Shown here piece by piece: positions 46,233 to 54,298 of a DNA stretch of 64,000 nt. This stretch comes from Desulfosporosinus youngiae DSM 17734 (GTDB lineage: Bacteria > Bacillota > Desulfitobacteriia > Desulfitobacteriales > Desulfitobacteriaceae). The DNA is taken from the NCBI RefSeq assembly GCF_000244895.1, contig NZ_CM001441.1, forward strand, positions 1-64,000, in the 5' to 3' direction. A program made the translations under genes and the position numbers. Within the stretch, counting starts at the first letter, position 1; each line of letters starts with the position of its first letter. The notes beneath the pieces are model-generated. The model was not told the DNA's origin. It worked only from the letters and a program-made list of their open reading frames with translations, and did no database searches.

Positions 46233-46415
46233 GGGCAGCTTCGTCCACAGAAGCGAACCCATTGTATGGAGAGGCGGTAAAAGCCCACAAGACGGTGCGG
46301 GGAAACGGAGCCACGGGTTCACATCAGGTATTACCCTGAGGTTTGGCGAAGTCCCGCACCGGCGAGTGGGCGAGCCTCGGAATGTTGCGGTGAGCGGATG
46401 TGGACGAAGCTGCCC
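46233..46415. ncRNA. candidate structured RNA with 17-bp closing helix
   Basis: GGGCAGCTTCGTCCACA (46233-46249) is the exact reverse complement of TGTGGACGAAGCTGCCC (46399-46415), 149 bp apart. Inside, helices are nested in order: GAGGC (46271-46275) / GCCTC (46374-46378); GCCCAC (46283-46288) / GTGGGC (46366-46371); CGGTGCGGG (46293-46301) / CCCGCACCG (46353-46361); and the hairpin TCAGG / CCTGA (46324-46339). This makes a 183-nt rod with a large internal loop (21 x 20 nt). The strand is uncertain because the pairing is symmetric; plus is co-directional with its neighbours. I do not recognise the class. The overall shape recalls 6S RNA, but no 6S sequence signature was verified. Confidence 0.6.
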
Positions 46416-46498
46416 GACTCCGGATGCTCTCGTTTCCATCCTTTGATGTGCAGCCTTAGCGGCATGAACAGCTACTCTGATAAGCTTGCGGCATCGGC

Positions 46499-46510
46499 AA
46501 TTCATGAATT
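46499..46510. repeat. palindrome AATTCATGAATT, copy 1
   Basis: Perfect 12-bp palindrome; an identical copy is at 46622-46633. Confidence 0.5.
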
Positions 46511-46621
46511 CTCCCCAGCGGACTCCAGTGCTCTATTGCCTATTTACACCTTATTCATTAAAGATGAAATATTTTCTAATTCGTGTTAAAATATAAGGAA
46601 TACCGTAAATTTAGCAGGAAT

Positions 46622-46633
46622 AATTCATGAATT
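46622..46633. repeat. palindrome AATTCATGAATT, copy 2
   Basis: Identical to 46499-46510. It lies 44 bp before the start of the decarboxylase gene, where a repressor operator could act. Confidence 0.5.
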
Positions 46634-46676
46634 GTCTTGCTTAGACTAGTTAGATAAATGGAGGGTTTATTGTTCA

Positions 46677-48098
46677 GTGGGTGATCTTGGAGAAGGATTG
46701 AGCCGTTACCATAAACAAGGATTTTGCTCTTTCCATACTCCTGGCCATAAAGGACGGCAGGAGTTTTTTAATGGCTCCGATTTTCCAGGCTTCGACTTAA
46801 CCGAGCTTCCCGGGTTGGATATGCTTCATTCCCCCAGCGGAATTATTGCAAAAGCACTGAAACAAGCAGCCGATATTTTCGGAGCAGAGGAAACCTTTTT
46901 CCTTATCAATGGAGGGACAGTTGGCAATCAGGCCATGTTTCTGGCCTTAGGAGATACGGATGACAAACGAGTGATAGTAGAAAGAAGCTCTCATCGTTCT
47001 GTTATGTCCGGTCTGGTTTTAAGTGGATTGAAACCAGACTATGCAATGCCTGTAATTCATCCGGATTTTAATCTTCCGTTGGGATTTAATGCAGCAAACC
47101 AAAGAATATCCTGGCAAGAAGCAGCTGCCTGTCATGTTACCTATCCCAGTTATTATGGAACTGTCTTTGACTTAGGCGGATTAGTAGAAAAGGCGCAAAT
47201 GGATTTTAGCATACCTGTGCTTGTGGATCAGGCACATGGTTCACATTATCTTAGCCCTCTATTTCCACCGAGTGCTTTAAAGCTCGGAGCGGACCTTGTC
47301 CTGCATAGTTCTCATAAGACTTTAAGTGCCTTAACTCAGTCGGCAATGTTACATGTCCAGGGAGCTAGGGTCTCGCGTACCCGTTTGAGACAAGGGCTGG
47401 AACTTTTACAGTCCTCAAGCCCAAGCTATTTGCTTCTGTCTTCGTTGGAACGGGCCGGGGAATTTGCTTTGGATTTATGGCGCTGGGAGTGTCTTAAAGA
47501 AGCAGTCGATGATCTTCATCGGAAGGTGGGAATGGATTTTCGTATTCTCTCACCAGCGGATGCCGGGACGTTTGGCATTCATGGGGTGGATTGGTCAAAA
47601 GTACTTATTAATACATCTCCGCTGGGAGTTCCGGCTCCCCGCTGTGTAGAATATCTCAGAGAAGGTTTTGGAATAGAACCGGAATTATGGGATGAGGAAA
47701 ACATTCTTTGCCTGTTAGGCATTGGAAATACGCCGGAGGATGTGCAAAGGCTGATAAAAGGACTCGAGAGTTTAAGAGATTCCTCATCCTCAATGCGATC
47801 GACTGTCTTGGAAAATCGCCAGGGGAGACCCGGCGGATTAAATCTTCCGCTGCCTCACCCGGTTCTCTCTCCGCGTGAAGCATTCTTTGCCCGCAAACGA
47901 AAAATCCCCCTTAAGGAGAGTCTAGGCCATATCGTTGGGGAGACGATCTCTCCCTATCCGCCTGGAATTCCGTTTGTTGTAATGGGTGAAGAAATGACCT
48001 ATGAAGTGCTGAATATGCTGCTCACCGCTGAAGAAGGACGCTGGCAAGGGTGGGAAGGTTTTCAAAGCCGTACAATTTCGATCATTGAGGTGGTATAG
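46677..48098 (+). CDS. Orn/Lys/Arg decarboxylase-family protein (YaaO-like)
   Basis: 473-residue PLP enzyme of fold type I. The N-terminus CSFHTPGHKGRQEF and the PLP lysine in LVLHSSHKTLSALTQSAMLH mark the family; the C-terminal domain follows (PYPPGIPFVVMGEEMT). It should decarboxylate a basic amino acid to a polyamine precursor; which one is not clear. The start is GTG at 46677 with GGAGGG at 46660-46665. Location upstream of holB and ricT matches yaaO of B. subtilis, but tmk, yaaQ and yaaR, which separate them there, are missing. Confidence 0.9.
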   Translation: MGDLGEGLSRYHKQGFCSFHTPGHKGRQEFFNGSDFPGFDLTELPGLDMLHSPSGIIAKALKQAADIFGAEETFFLINGGTVGNQAMFLALGDTDDKRVIVERSSHRSVMSGLVLSGLKPDYAMPVIHPDFNLPLGFNAANQRISWQEAAACHVTYPSYYGTVFDLGGLVEKAQMDFSIPVLVDQAHGSHYLSPLFPPSALKLGADLVLHSSHKTLSALTQSAMLHVQGARVSRTRLRQGLELLQSSSPSYLLLSSLERAGEFALDLWRWECLKEAVDDLHRKVGMDFRILSPADAGTFGIHGVDWSKVLINTSPLGVPAPRCVEYLREGFGIEPELWDEENILCLLGIGNTPEDVQRLIKGLESLRDSSSSMRSTVLENRQGRPGGLNLPLPHPVLSPREAFFARKRKIPLKESLGHIVGETISPYPPGIPFVVMGEEMTYEVLNMLLTAEEGRWQGWEGFQSRTISIIEVV

Positions 48099-48100
48099 AG

Positions 48101-48949
48101 ATGAGGTTAGCACTTTTAGAAAAAGCAGCACGTGAAAGCCGATTGGCTCATCTCTTGCTGTTTCATGGAGGAAGTGCACTTCATCAACGAGAGGTGGCTC
48201 TTCGCCTGGCACAGTTTTTAAACTGCTCTTATACTACAGCAGAGGGGCCATGCCAAGAGTGTGCTGTATGCCGTAAAATTCTAAGTGGAAATCACCCGGA
48301 GGTATCATGGCTGAAACCTCTTAAAACGAGCATCGGAATCGAACAGGTCCTTGCCTGGCAAGAGAAGTTGTACCTTAAACATTATGAAGGAAATTATAAA
48401 GTTTCTGTTGTCGAACAAGCGGATCTCTTAACCTTGCCCGCTGCCAATTCATTGTTAAAAGTCATTGAAGAACCGCCCGACCGGACTATAATCATCTTAT
48501 GTGCCGAGAATGCAGAAGCTATTTTACCAACGATTCAGAGTCGCGCCCAGCTGGTCTACTTTCCCGATCTTACTGAAGAAACCTGGTTAAGGGGATTAGG
48601 TGAGGTGAATGATCAAGAAGCTTCTCTGGCCTTTCGCCTTAGTGGTAAAAACCAGAAATTAGCTGAAGATATTCTTAAGCATGGCGTATTACTAGTGCAA
48701 GAATGGGTAGGAACCATAAGAACTGCTATAGCAGAAAGGGATTTTCTAAAACTCTTTGCACTCTTCCCGATCGAAAAGAACCAAGCCCTTCTTTATTTGC
48801 AGGTAATGGCTGTTCAAGCGTCCTATCCTTTTGAGTTTTTGGCTATCGGAAAAGCGATCGATGAACTGCGACAACAAGCTAATCCGAGATTAGTGATTGA
48901 AGTGTTAGCATTAGAATTATTTCAACGAGGAGGAAGTCGCTGTGATTGA
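48101..48949 (+). CDS. holB: DNA polymerase III delta' subunit
   Basis: 282 residues, a clamp-loader subunit of AAA+ fold. The Walker A is degenerate (FHGGSALHQREV), so it does not bind ATP, as is common for delta'. A four-Cys zinc module is CSYTTAEGPCQECAVC. The rest is SVVEQADLLTLPAANSLLK and VIEEPPDRTIIILC, typical delta'. It starts 2 bp after yaaO and overlaps ricT by 8 bp. Confidence 0.9.
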   Translation: MRLALLEKAARESRLAHLLLFHGGSALHQREVALRLAQFLNCSYTTAEGPCQECAVCRKILSGNHPEVSWLKPLKTSIGIEQVLAWQEKLYLKHYEGNYKVSVVEQADLLTLPAANSLLKVIEEPPDRTIIILCAENAEAILPTIQSRAQLVYFPDLTEETWLRGLGEVNDQEASLAFRLSGKNQKLAEDILKHGVLLVQEWVGTIRTAIAERDFLKLFALFPIEKNQALLYLQVMAVQASYPFEFLAIGKAIDELRQQANPRLVIEVLALELFQRGGSRCD

Positions 48950-49751
48950 AGTCGTAGGCGTTCGCTTTAAACACGCAGGGAAAATCTATTATTTTTCCCC
49001 TGGTGATCTGGAACTTGCTGTATCAGATAAAGTAATTGTTGAGACAGCCAGGGGTATCGAATTTGGGGAATTGGTAATTCCAGCTCGTCAAGTTGCTGAC
49101 GAAGAAGTGGTGCTGCCGCTGAAACAGGTAATGCGTAAGGCAACCATGGCGGATGAACTATTTGTTGAACAGAATCGGATTAAAGAAAAAGATGCTTTCC
49201 AAATTTGTTTAAAGAAGATTTCAGAACATCATCTGCCCATGAAATTGGTGGATGTTGAATATACCTTTGATGGCAATAAAATTATTTTCTCCTTTACGGC
49301 AGAAGGACGAGTGGATTTCAGAGAATTAGTCAAAGACTTAGCGGCGATCTTTCGGACTCGTATAGAGCTCCGGCAAATTGGGGTGCGGGATGAAGCAAAA
49401 ATGCTCGGTGGAGTTGGTTCTTGCGGGCGGATTCTCTGCTGTACGTCCTTTTTGGGAGATTTTGAGCCGGTTTCGATTCGCATGGCTAAAGATCAGAAGC
49501 TCTCTTTAAATCCCACCAAAATTTCTGGAATTTGCGGACGCCTCATGTGTTGTTTAAAATATGAAAATGGGTGCTATAAATCCGAGGATAAAGAGCAGTG
49601 CCGTCACAACTCTCAAGCGGGGCATAAAGTAATTGAAATCCCGGATGACCAGAATTCCCGTGCAGAAAGTGTCTTTGCCGCCAAACCTGAGGGGAAGCCT
49701 CAACGTAATAAGAAAGGGGAAAAGTCCAAAGAAAAGAGTGAGAAAGTATGA
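48942..49751 (+). CDS. ricT: PSP1-domain protein RicT (YaaT)
   Basis: 269 residues. PSP1 domain with the conserved cysteines in CGRILCCTSFLGDF and ICGRLMCCLKYE, plus a lysine-rich low-complexity tail. In Bacillus, RicT with RicA and RicF binds iron-sulfur clusters, supports RNase Y processing of mRNA and affects Spo0A phosphorylation. GTG start at 48942 with GAGGAAG inside holB; overlaps yabA by 4 bp. Confidence 0.92.
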   Translation: MIEVVGVRFKHAGKIYYFSPGDLELAVSDKVIVETARGIEFGELVIPARQVADEEVVLPLKQVMRKATMADELFVEQNRIKEKDAFQICLKKISEHHLPMKLVDVEYTFDGNKIIFSFTAEGRVDFRELVKDLAAIFRTRIELRQIGVRDEAKMLGGVGSCGRILCCTSFLGDFEPVSIRMAKDQKLSLNPTKISGICGRLMCCLKYENGCYKSEDKEQCRHNSQAGHKVIEIPDDQNSRAESVFAAKPEGKPQRNKKGEKSKEKSEKV

Positions 49752-50053
49752 GCCAATTGACGCAGGCCCTTACGGAAGTGGAAGAGAAGTTGCGTTCCTT
49801 ATTAGAAGAAGTAAGTCGATTAAAACCCTATGTTCAAGCGTTAGAGGATGAAAATACAAAGTTAAGGCGGGAGTGTACGTTTCCGGAAAAAGAAACTAAA
49901 CGTGTTATTGCCAATGCTGAGCACATTCAAGGAGTCGCCCATGATAATCTTGTCCGTCTATACCAGGAAGGCTTCCATGTCTGTCATCTTCATTTTGGCC
50001 AGCCGTTAGAAGGGGACTGCCTGTTTTGTATGGGTTTTTTGAGAAAGGACTAA
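49748..50053 (+). CDS. yabA: replication initiation control protein YabA
   Basis: 101 residues. N-terminal coiled coil (TEVEEKLRSLLEEVSRLKP) followed by the zinc-binding C-terminus FHVCHLHFGQPLEGDCLFC. In Bacillus YabA binds DnaA and the beta clamp to limit re-initiation. Short ATGA overlap with ricT. Its partners dnaA and dnaN lie at the start of this window. Confidence 0.93.
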   Translation: MSQLTQALTEVEEKLRSLLEEVSRLKPYVQALEDENTKLRRECTFPEKETKRVIANAEHIQGVAHDNLVRLYQEGFHVCHLHFGQPLEGDCLFCMGFLRKD

Positions 50054-50102
50054 AATAATCCTGGGAAATACCCGGGGTATTGGCCTACAAGGAGTAGAAG
50101 GC

Positions 50103-50957
50103 ATGCTGGCTAAAGGTACATTATATGTATGTGCGACCCCTATCGGCAATTTAGGCGATATTACCTTGCGAGTATTGGATACCTTGCGGGAAGCGGACCT
50201 GATTGCTGCGGAGGATACACGTCATTCAAGAAAGCTATTGCAACACTATCAGATTAAGACACGAATGATAAGTTATCATGAACATAATGAAAAGAAAAAG
50301 TCCTTGGAATTGGTAGAAAAGCTTAAATCCGGTCAAGCGATTGCACTGATTTCTGATGCAGGTCTGCCTGGAATTTCGGATCCGGGAACTGAGGTTATAC
50401 GTCTTTGTCTCGCCGAGAATATTCCGGTTGATGTCTTACCCGGACCTAATGCTGCTCTCACAGCTCTGGTCTTATCCGGGATGCCCGCGGATCATTTTGC
50501 TTTCCACGGTTTTTTGCCTTCCTCATCAAAAGCGAGGAAACGAAGCCTGGAGCAGTTTGCTAATCTCCCCCAGACCCAGATATTCTATGAAGCCCCTCAC
50601 CGGTTGCTGGCAACTCTACAAGGAATGTCAGAGTACTTTGCTGATCGTTCGGCTGCTGTCGTGCGCGAGTTGACAAAGCTTCATCAGCAGGTGCATAGAG
50701 GAACCGTTCTGGAGTTGATCGAGTCCTTTGAGAAATCTGAGCCCCGTGGAGAATGCTGTATTATCCTGGCGCCATACGTCCCTGTTAAACCTGTAGGAGG
50801 CCCAAAAGAGTGGTGTTCAGAGGTTAAGGAAATAGTAGACTCGGGCGTATGCAAGAAAGAGGCCATGAAAGAAGTGGCAAAACGTTATGGTATAAAAAAA
50901 TCCGAGGTCTATCAAGCCTTGCTTAGCAGCGAACAAGAGCCGGATGATGAACATTAA
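50103..50957 (+). CDS. rsmI: 16S rRNA (cytidine(1402)-2'-O)-methyltransferase
   Basis: 284-residue SAM enzyme of the tetrapyrrole-methylase fold. TLYVCATPIGNLGDITLRVL, AAEDTRHSRKLLQHYQI, ISDAGLPGISDPG and PGPNAALTALVLSG are all RsmI signatures. It 2'-O-methylates C1402 in the ribosomal P site. AAGGAG precedes the ATG. It is last before the convergent abrB gene. Confidence 0.96.
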   Translation: MLAKGTLYVCATPIGNLGDITLRVLDTLREADLIAAEDTRHSRKLLQHYQIKTRMISYHEHNEKKKSLELVEKLKSGQAIALISDAGLPGISDPGTEVIRLCLAENIPVDVLPGPNAALTALVLSGMPADHFAFHGFLPSSSKARKRSLEQFANLPQTQIFYEAPHRLLATLQGMSEYFADRSAAVVRELTKLHQQVHRGTVLELIESFEKSEPRGECCIILAPYVPVKPVGGPKEWCSEVKEIVDSGVCKKEAMKEVAKRYGIKKSEVYQALLSSEQEPDDEH

Positions 50958-50980
50958 AAAAAGAAGGCCTCAAGGCCTTC
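50956..50980 (-). terminator. terminator of abrB
   Basis: Stem GAAGGCCT / AGGCCTTC with a 2-nt centre; on the minus strand it is followed by seven T (seen as A on plus at 50956-50962). It overlaps the stop codon of rsmI on the other strand. Confidence 0.85.
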
Positions 50981-51014
50981 AAAGGTACTGGTTTAAACTT
51001 CTATGTACTTAAAA

Positions 51015-51287
51015 TTATACAGCTTTTGAATCACTGGCAGCAACATTTTCTCCCATAGCAACGGCACATTCCCGGCAAACGTTCTTACCGTGAAAAAGTT
51101 GAATATCGCTGGCATTACCACAAAATACACAAGCAGGCTCATACTTTTTGAGAATGATTTTTTCTTGGTCCACATAAATTTCCAGAGCATCTTTTTCGTC
51201 AATACCTAAAGTACGTCGAAGTTCTATCGGTAAAACGATACGACCAAGTTCATCTACTTTTCTCACGATTCCAGTTGATTTCATCAT
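51015..51287 (-). CDS. abrB: AbrB/SpoVT-type transcription regulator with C-terminal zinc motif
   Basis: 90 residues. Swapped-hairpin AbrB DNA-binding domain MKSTGIVRKVDELGRIVLP with LRRTLGIDEKDALEIYVDQ. The C-terminal half has CVFCGN and CRECAV, a probable zinc site typical of clostridial homologues. AbrB is a transition-state regulator that represses stationary-phase genes. Two adjacent ATGs (51287 and 51284) are both possible; GTGGGG lies just upstream. Next to metG, as in B. subtilis. Confidence 0.93.
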   Translation of the reverse strand: MMKSTGIVRKVDELGRIVLPIELRRTLGIDEKDALEIYVDQEKIILKKYEPACVFCGNASDIQLFHGKNVCRECAVAMGENVAASDSKAV

Positions 51288-51337
51288 TTTTTTCCCCACT
51301 CCCCTTACAACAACTTTCGACAGAAAACTACAGACTT

Positions 51338-51366
51338 ATGATACCAATCGTTCCATATAAAGTCAA
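51338..51366 (-). promoter_or_regulatory. abrB promoter
   Basis: On the minus strand TTGACT (51366-51361), 17-bp spacer, TATCAT (51343-51338). Confidence 0.8.
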
Positions 51367-51463
51367 CCCATTTTTTTTGAGTTTTTATGGTATTATTAAC
51401 CTAATTAAAGAACCTAATCCAGTAAAGCCCTTCCTACATAGAAATCATTAATTATGGATATAC

Positions 51464-51493
51464 TTGACAGATATGAATTTCCATTAATTAACT
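51464..51493 (+). promoter_or_regulatory. candidate metG promoter
   Basis: TTGACA (51464-51469), 18-bp spacer, TTAACT (51488-51493). No T-box or S-box leader fits before the start at 51527. Confidence 0.45.
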
Positions 51494-51526
51494 TAGTTAA
51501 AAAAGATATTGAGAGGAAGACCTGAC

Positions 51527-53470
51527 GTGAAATATTACATAACAACTCCAATTTTCTATCCCAACTCAAGCCCGCATATTGGAACAGCCTATACTACGGT
51601 TGCAGCAGATGCACTTGCTCGTTATCATAGATTGCTGGGTGATCAAGTTCATTTTCTCACTGGAACCGATGAAAACGCGCAGAAAATTGTTCGTACCGCA
51701 GAAGCGAACCAGACCGATCCTAAGATTTATGTGGATGGTGTTGTTGAGCGCTTTAAAGATTTATGGCGTGCCTTAGATATTTCTAATGATGACTTTATTC
51801 GAACAACAGAGGAGCGGCATCAAAAGGTTGTACAAAGGATTTTTACTAAGCTCTATGAGCAAGGAGATATTTATAAGTCGGAGTATTCAGGCTGGTATTG
51901 TACTCCTTGTGAAACCTTCTGGATGGAAAACAAATTGGTTGAGGGAAAATGCCCTAACCCGGATTGTGGCCGCGAAGTAGAACTATTGAAGGAAGAAAGT
52001 TACTTTTTTCGTCTTTCCAAGTACCAGGATGCGTTGCTAAGCTTTATTAAAGATCATCCGGAATTCATTCAGCCAATTTCACGACGTAACGAAATGATTC
52101 GCTTTATTGAAAGTGGCTTAGAGGATCTCTGTGTTTCCCGTACCACCTTTCAATGGGGGATTAAAGTACCGTTTGATCCCAAACATGTGGTGTATGTCTG
52201 GCTGGACGCGTTGATTAATTATATTTCTGCGCTGGGTTACCCTGATGGAGAAAATTATAAACGCTATTGGCCGGCTGATGTTCATATTATGGGAAAAGAT
52301 ATTGTACGTTTTCATGCCATAATTTGGCCGATTATTCTAATGGCCTTGGATATTCCTCTCCCGAAGGTTATCTACGGGCATGGCTGGTATTTGGCAAAGG
52401 ATGGGGGAAAAATCTCTAAATCACGGGGAAATGTGCAGGATTCGTTCGCCTTAATCCAACGATATGGTTCGGATGCCATCCGTTATTTTTTGTTGCGTGA
52501 GATGCAAGTAGGCACAGACGGCACTTATTCTGAGGACAATGTAGTTGAACGTCTAAACAGTGATTTGGCCAATGACTTTGGGAATTTTATCTCTCGGAGT
52601 TTGGCAATGATTGTCAAGTATCGGGAGGGAATGATTCCTTGTCCCGGACAGGATGGAGAGCTGGAGCTGGAATTAAAGGCTCTGAGTGCGGAGGTTAAAA
52701 AAGCAGTTGATAAACGTTTAGGTGCCTGCGACCCTGCCGGCGCACTTGAAGAAATATGGCGTTTTGTGGCAAGGTGTAATAAATATGTCGATGAAACTGC
52801 TCCTTGGGCTTTAGCTAAACAAGAAGACCAGAGAGAACGCCTGAACACGGTTCTCTACACCTTCGCGGAGTGTATTCGGATTATGGCGATTTTAACAGCT
52901 CCGTTTATGCCCGGATTACCAGCCAAAATTTGTACGCTCCTTGGCAAGGATGAGAAGCTTATCCAATGGGAAGAGGCAGATCGCTGGGGTATCCTGGAAT
53001 CCGGTGTCAAAGTTCAAAAAGGAGAACCGCTCTTTCCAAGAATTGATATATCAAAATTATTAATGGAAGAGGAGACAAAACCAGTGGATCAAAAGGAAAC
53101 CATAGAAAATGGTCAGCCCCCGATACTTGAGTTTGAGCCGATCAAAGATGAAATCAGCATTGAGGATTTTGCCAAGATTGATTTGCGTGTCGGCAAGATA
53201 TTAAGCGCGGAAAAAGTAGAAAAAACAGATAAATTAATGAAGTTAGAAGTGGAAATTTCAGGTGAAGTACGTACGATTGTTTCCGGGATTGCCAAACATT
53301 ATTCATCAGAAGATCTTATCAATCAATCCGTTGTTGTAGTTGCCAATTTGAAACCTGCCAAACTAAGAGGAATTCCCTCTCAAGGTATGATATTAGCTGC
53401 CTCGCTGGGAGATGAGTTGGAAGTTCTTACAATTAACAAGGAACTTCCCGGAGGGGCACGAGTTAAATGA
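51527..53470 (+). CDS. metG: methionyl-tRNA synthetase
   Basis: 647-residue class I synthetase. The HIGH motif is SPHIGTAYT (near residue 14), the zinc knuckle WYCTPCETFW ... GKCPNPDCGRE, and the KMSKS motif GGKISKSRGN. The C-terminal ~100 residues form a tRNA-binding OB fold (SIEDFAKIDLRVGKILSAEK, GIPSQGMILAA). The start is GTG at 51527 with GAGAGGAAG seven bases upstream. It overlaps tatD by four bases. Confidence 0.96.
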   Translation: MKYYITTPIFYPNSSPHIGTAYTTVAADALARYHRLLGDQVHFLTGTDENAQKIVRTAEANQTDPKIYVDGVVERFKDLWRALDISNDDFIRTTEERHQKVVQRIFTKLYEQGDIYKSEYSGWYCTPCETFWMENKLVEGKCPNPDCGREVELLKEESYFFRLSKYQDALLSFIKDHPEFIQPISRRNEMIRFIESGLEDLCVSRTTFQWGIKVPFDPKHVVYVWLDALINYISALGYPDGENYKRYWPADVHIMGKDIVRFHAIIWPIILMALDIPLPKVIYGHGWYLAKDGGKISKSRGNVQDSFALIQRYGSDAIRYFLLREMQVGTDGTYSEDNVVERLNSDLANDFGNFISRSLAMIVKYREGMIPCPGQDGELELELKALSAEVKKAVDKRLGACDPAGALEEIWRFVARCNKYVDETAPWALAKQEDQRERLNTVLYTFAECIRIMAILTAPFMPGLPAKICTLLGKDEKLIQWEEADRWGILESGVKVQKGEPLFPRIDISKLLMEEETKPVDQKETIENGQPPILEFEPIKDEISIEDFAKIDLRVGKILSAEKVEKTDKLMKLEVEISGEVRTIVSGIAKHYSSEDLINQSVVVVANLKPAKLRGIPSQGMILAASLGDELEVLTINKELPGGARVK

Positions 53471-54231
53471 TTTGGGATACACATGCACACATCGATGATC
53501 CCAGTTTTGCGGGAGAGTTTGAGGATGTTCTGGCTAGAATGAAGTCGGCGGGGATTTCGCGAGTGACGAATGTAGGGTATGATCTCCCTTCCTCCCGGCG
53601 TTCGGTGGAATTAGCGCAAAAATACGATTTCATCTATGCCGCAATAGGTATTCATCCACACAATGCGGAAGGGGTCACAGAACAAACCTGGAATGAACTT
53701 TTAACCTTAGCTAAGCAACCAAAGGTATTAGCTTGGGGCGAAATTGGTCTGGATTATTACCGGGACCTGTCTCCTCGTCCGATTCAGAAAGAGATATTTA
53801 TTCAACAGATCAAATTAGCCAATCAAGTTGGATTACCAATTGTTATTCACAATCGTGATGCCCATCAGGATGTCTTGGAGATTGTGAAGGCACATCCGCC
53901 CCTTTATGGAGGGGTATTCCATTGTTTTTCGGGATCCTGGGAAATGGCGGAGATTCTTCTCAAGCCGGGATTTTATCTGTCCTTTGCTGGTCCGGTAACC
54001 TATAAGAATGCCCGGCATACCGTTGAAGTAGCCAAGCGTGCCCCAATCGATCGAATCCTTGTGGAGACAGATTCGCCCTATTTAAGTCCTGAGCCGCGAC
54101 GGGGGAAGCGTAATGAACCCGCTTATGTTCTGGAAATAGTCAAGAAACTCGCTGAACTAAAAACCTTAAGCGTTGAAGATGCGGCATTACAAACCATGCA
54201 GAATGCAGAACGCGCTTTTAGACTTGTTTAA
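53467..54231 (+). CDS. tatD: TatD-family metal-dependent DNase
   Basis: 254 residues, TIM-barrel hydrolase. Metal ligands are visible in WDTHAHIDD, GEIGLDYYRD, PIVIHNRDAH, FHCFSG and ETDSPYLSPEPRRGKRNEP. TatD/YabD proteins have 3'-5' DNase activity. ATG start overlaps the metG stop codon. Order metG-tatD is common in Firmicutes. Confidence 0.95.
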   Translation: MIWDTHAHIDDPSFAGEFEDVLARMKSAGISRVTNVGYDLPSSRRSVELAQKYDFIYAAIGIHPHNAEGVTEQTWNELLTLAKQPKVLAWGEIGLDYYRDLSPRPIQKEIFIQQIKLANQVGLPIVIHNRDAHQDVLEIVKAHPPLYGGVFHCFSGSWEMAEILLKPGFYLSFAGPVTYKNARHTVEVAKRAPIDRILVETDSPYLSPEPRRGKRNEPAYVLEIVKKLAELKTLSVEDAALQTMQNAERAFRLV

Positions 54232-54262
54232 AGGACCTTCATTATGGAGGGTTCTTTTTTTT
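54231..54262 (+). terminator. terminator of metG-tatD
   Basis: Stem AAGGACC / GGTTCTT (one G-T pair) followed by a T-run of about eight. Confidence 0.8.
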
Positions 54263-54298
54263 TAGGTGATGTCATAGGTTTTGATAAGGAGGGATAAA

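Noticed and set aside
45779-46589. Short frames in the gin-yaaO gap (for example 45779-46054 minus and 46218-46505 minus)
   Set aside because: Arg/Ser/Pro-rich composition reflects GC-rich structured DNA; no ribosome binding site or recognisable domain.
51300-51526. T-box or S-box (SAM) leader before metG
   Set aside because: The available leader is short, AT-rich and lacks both conserved cores.
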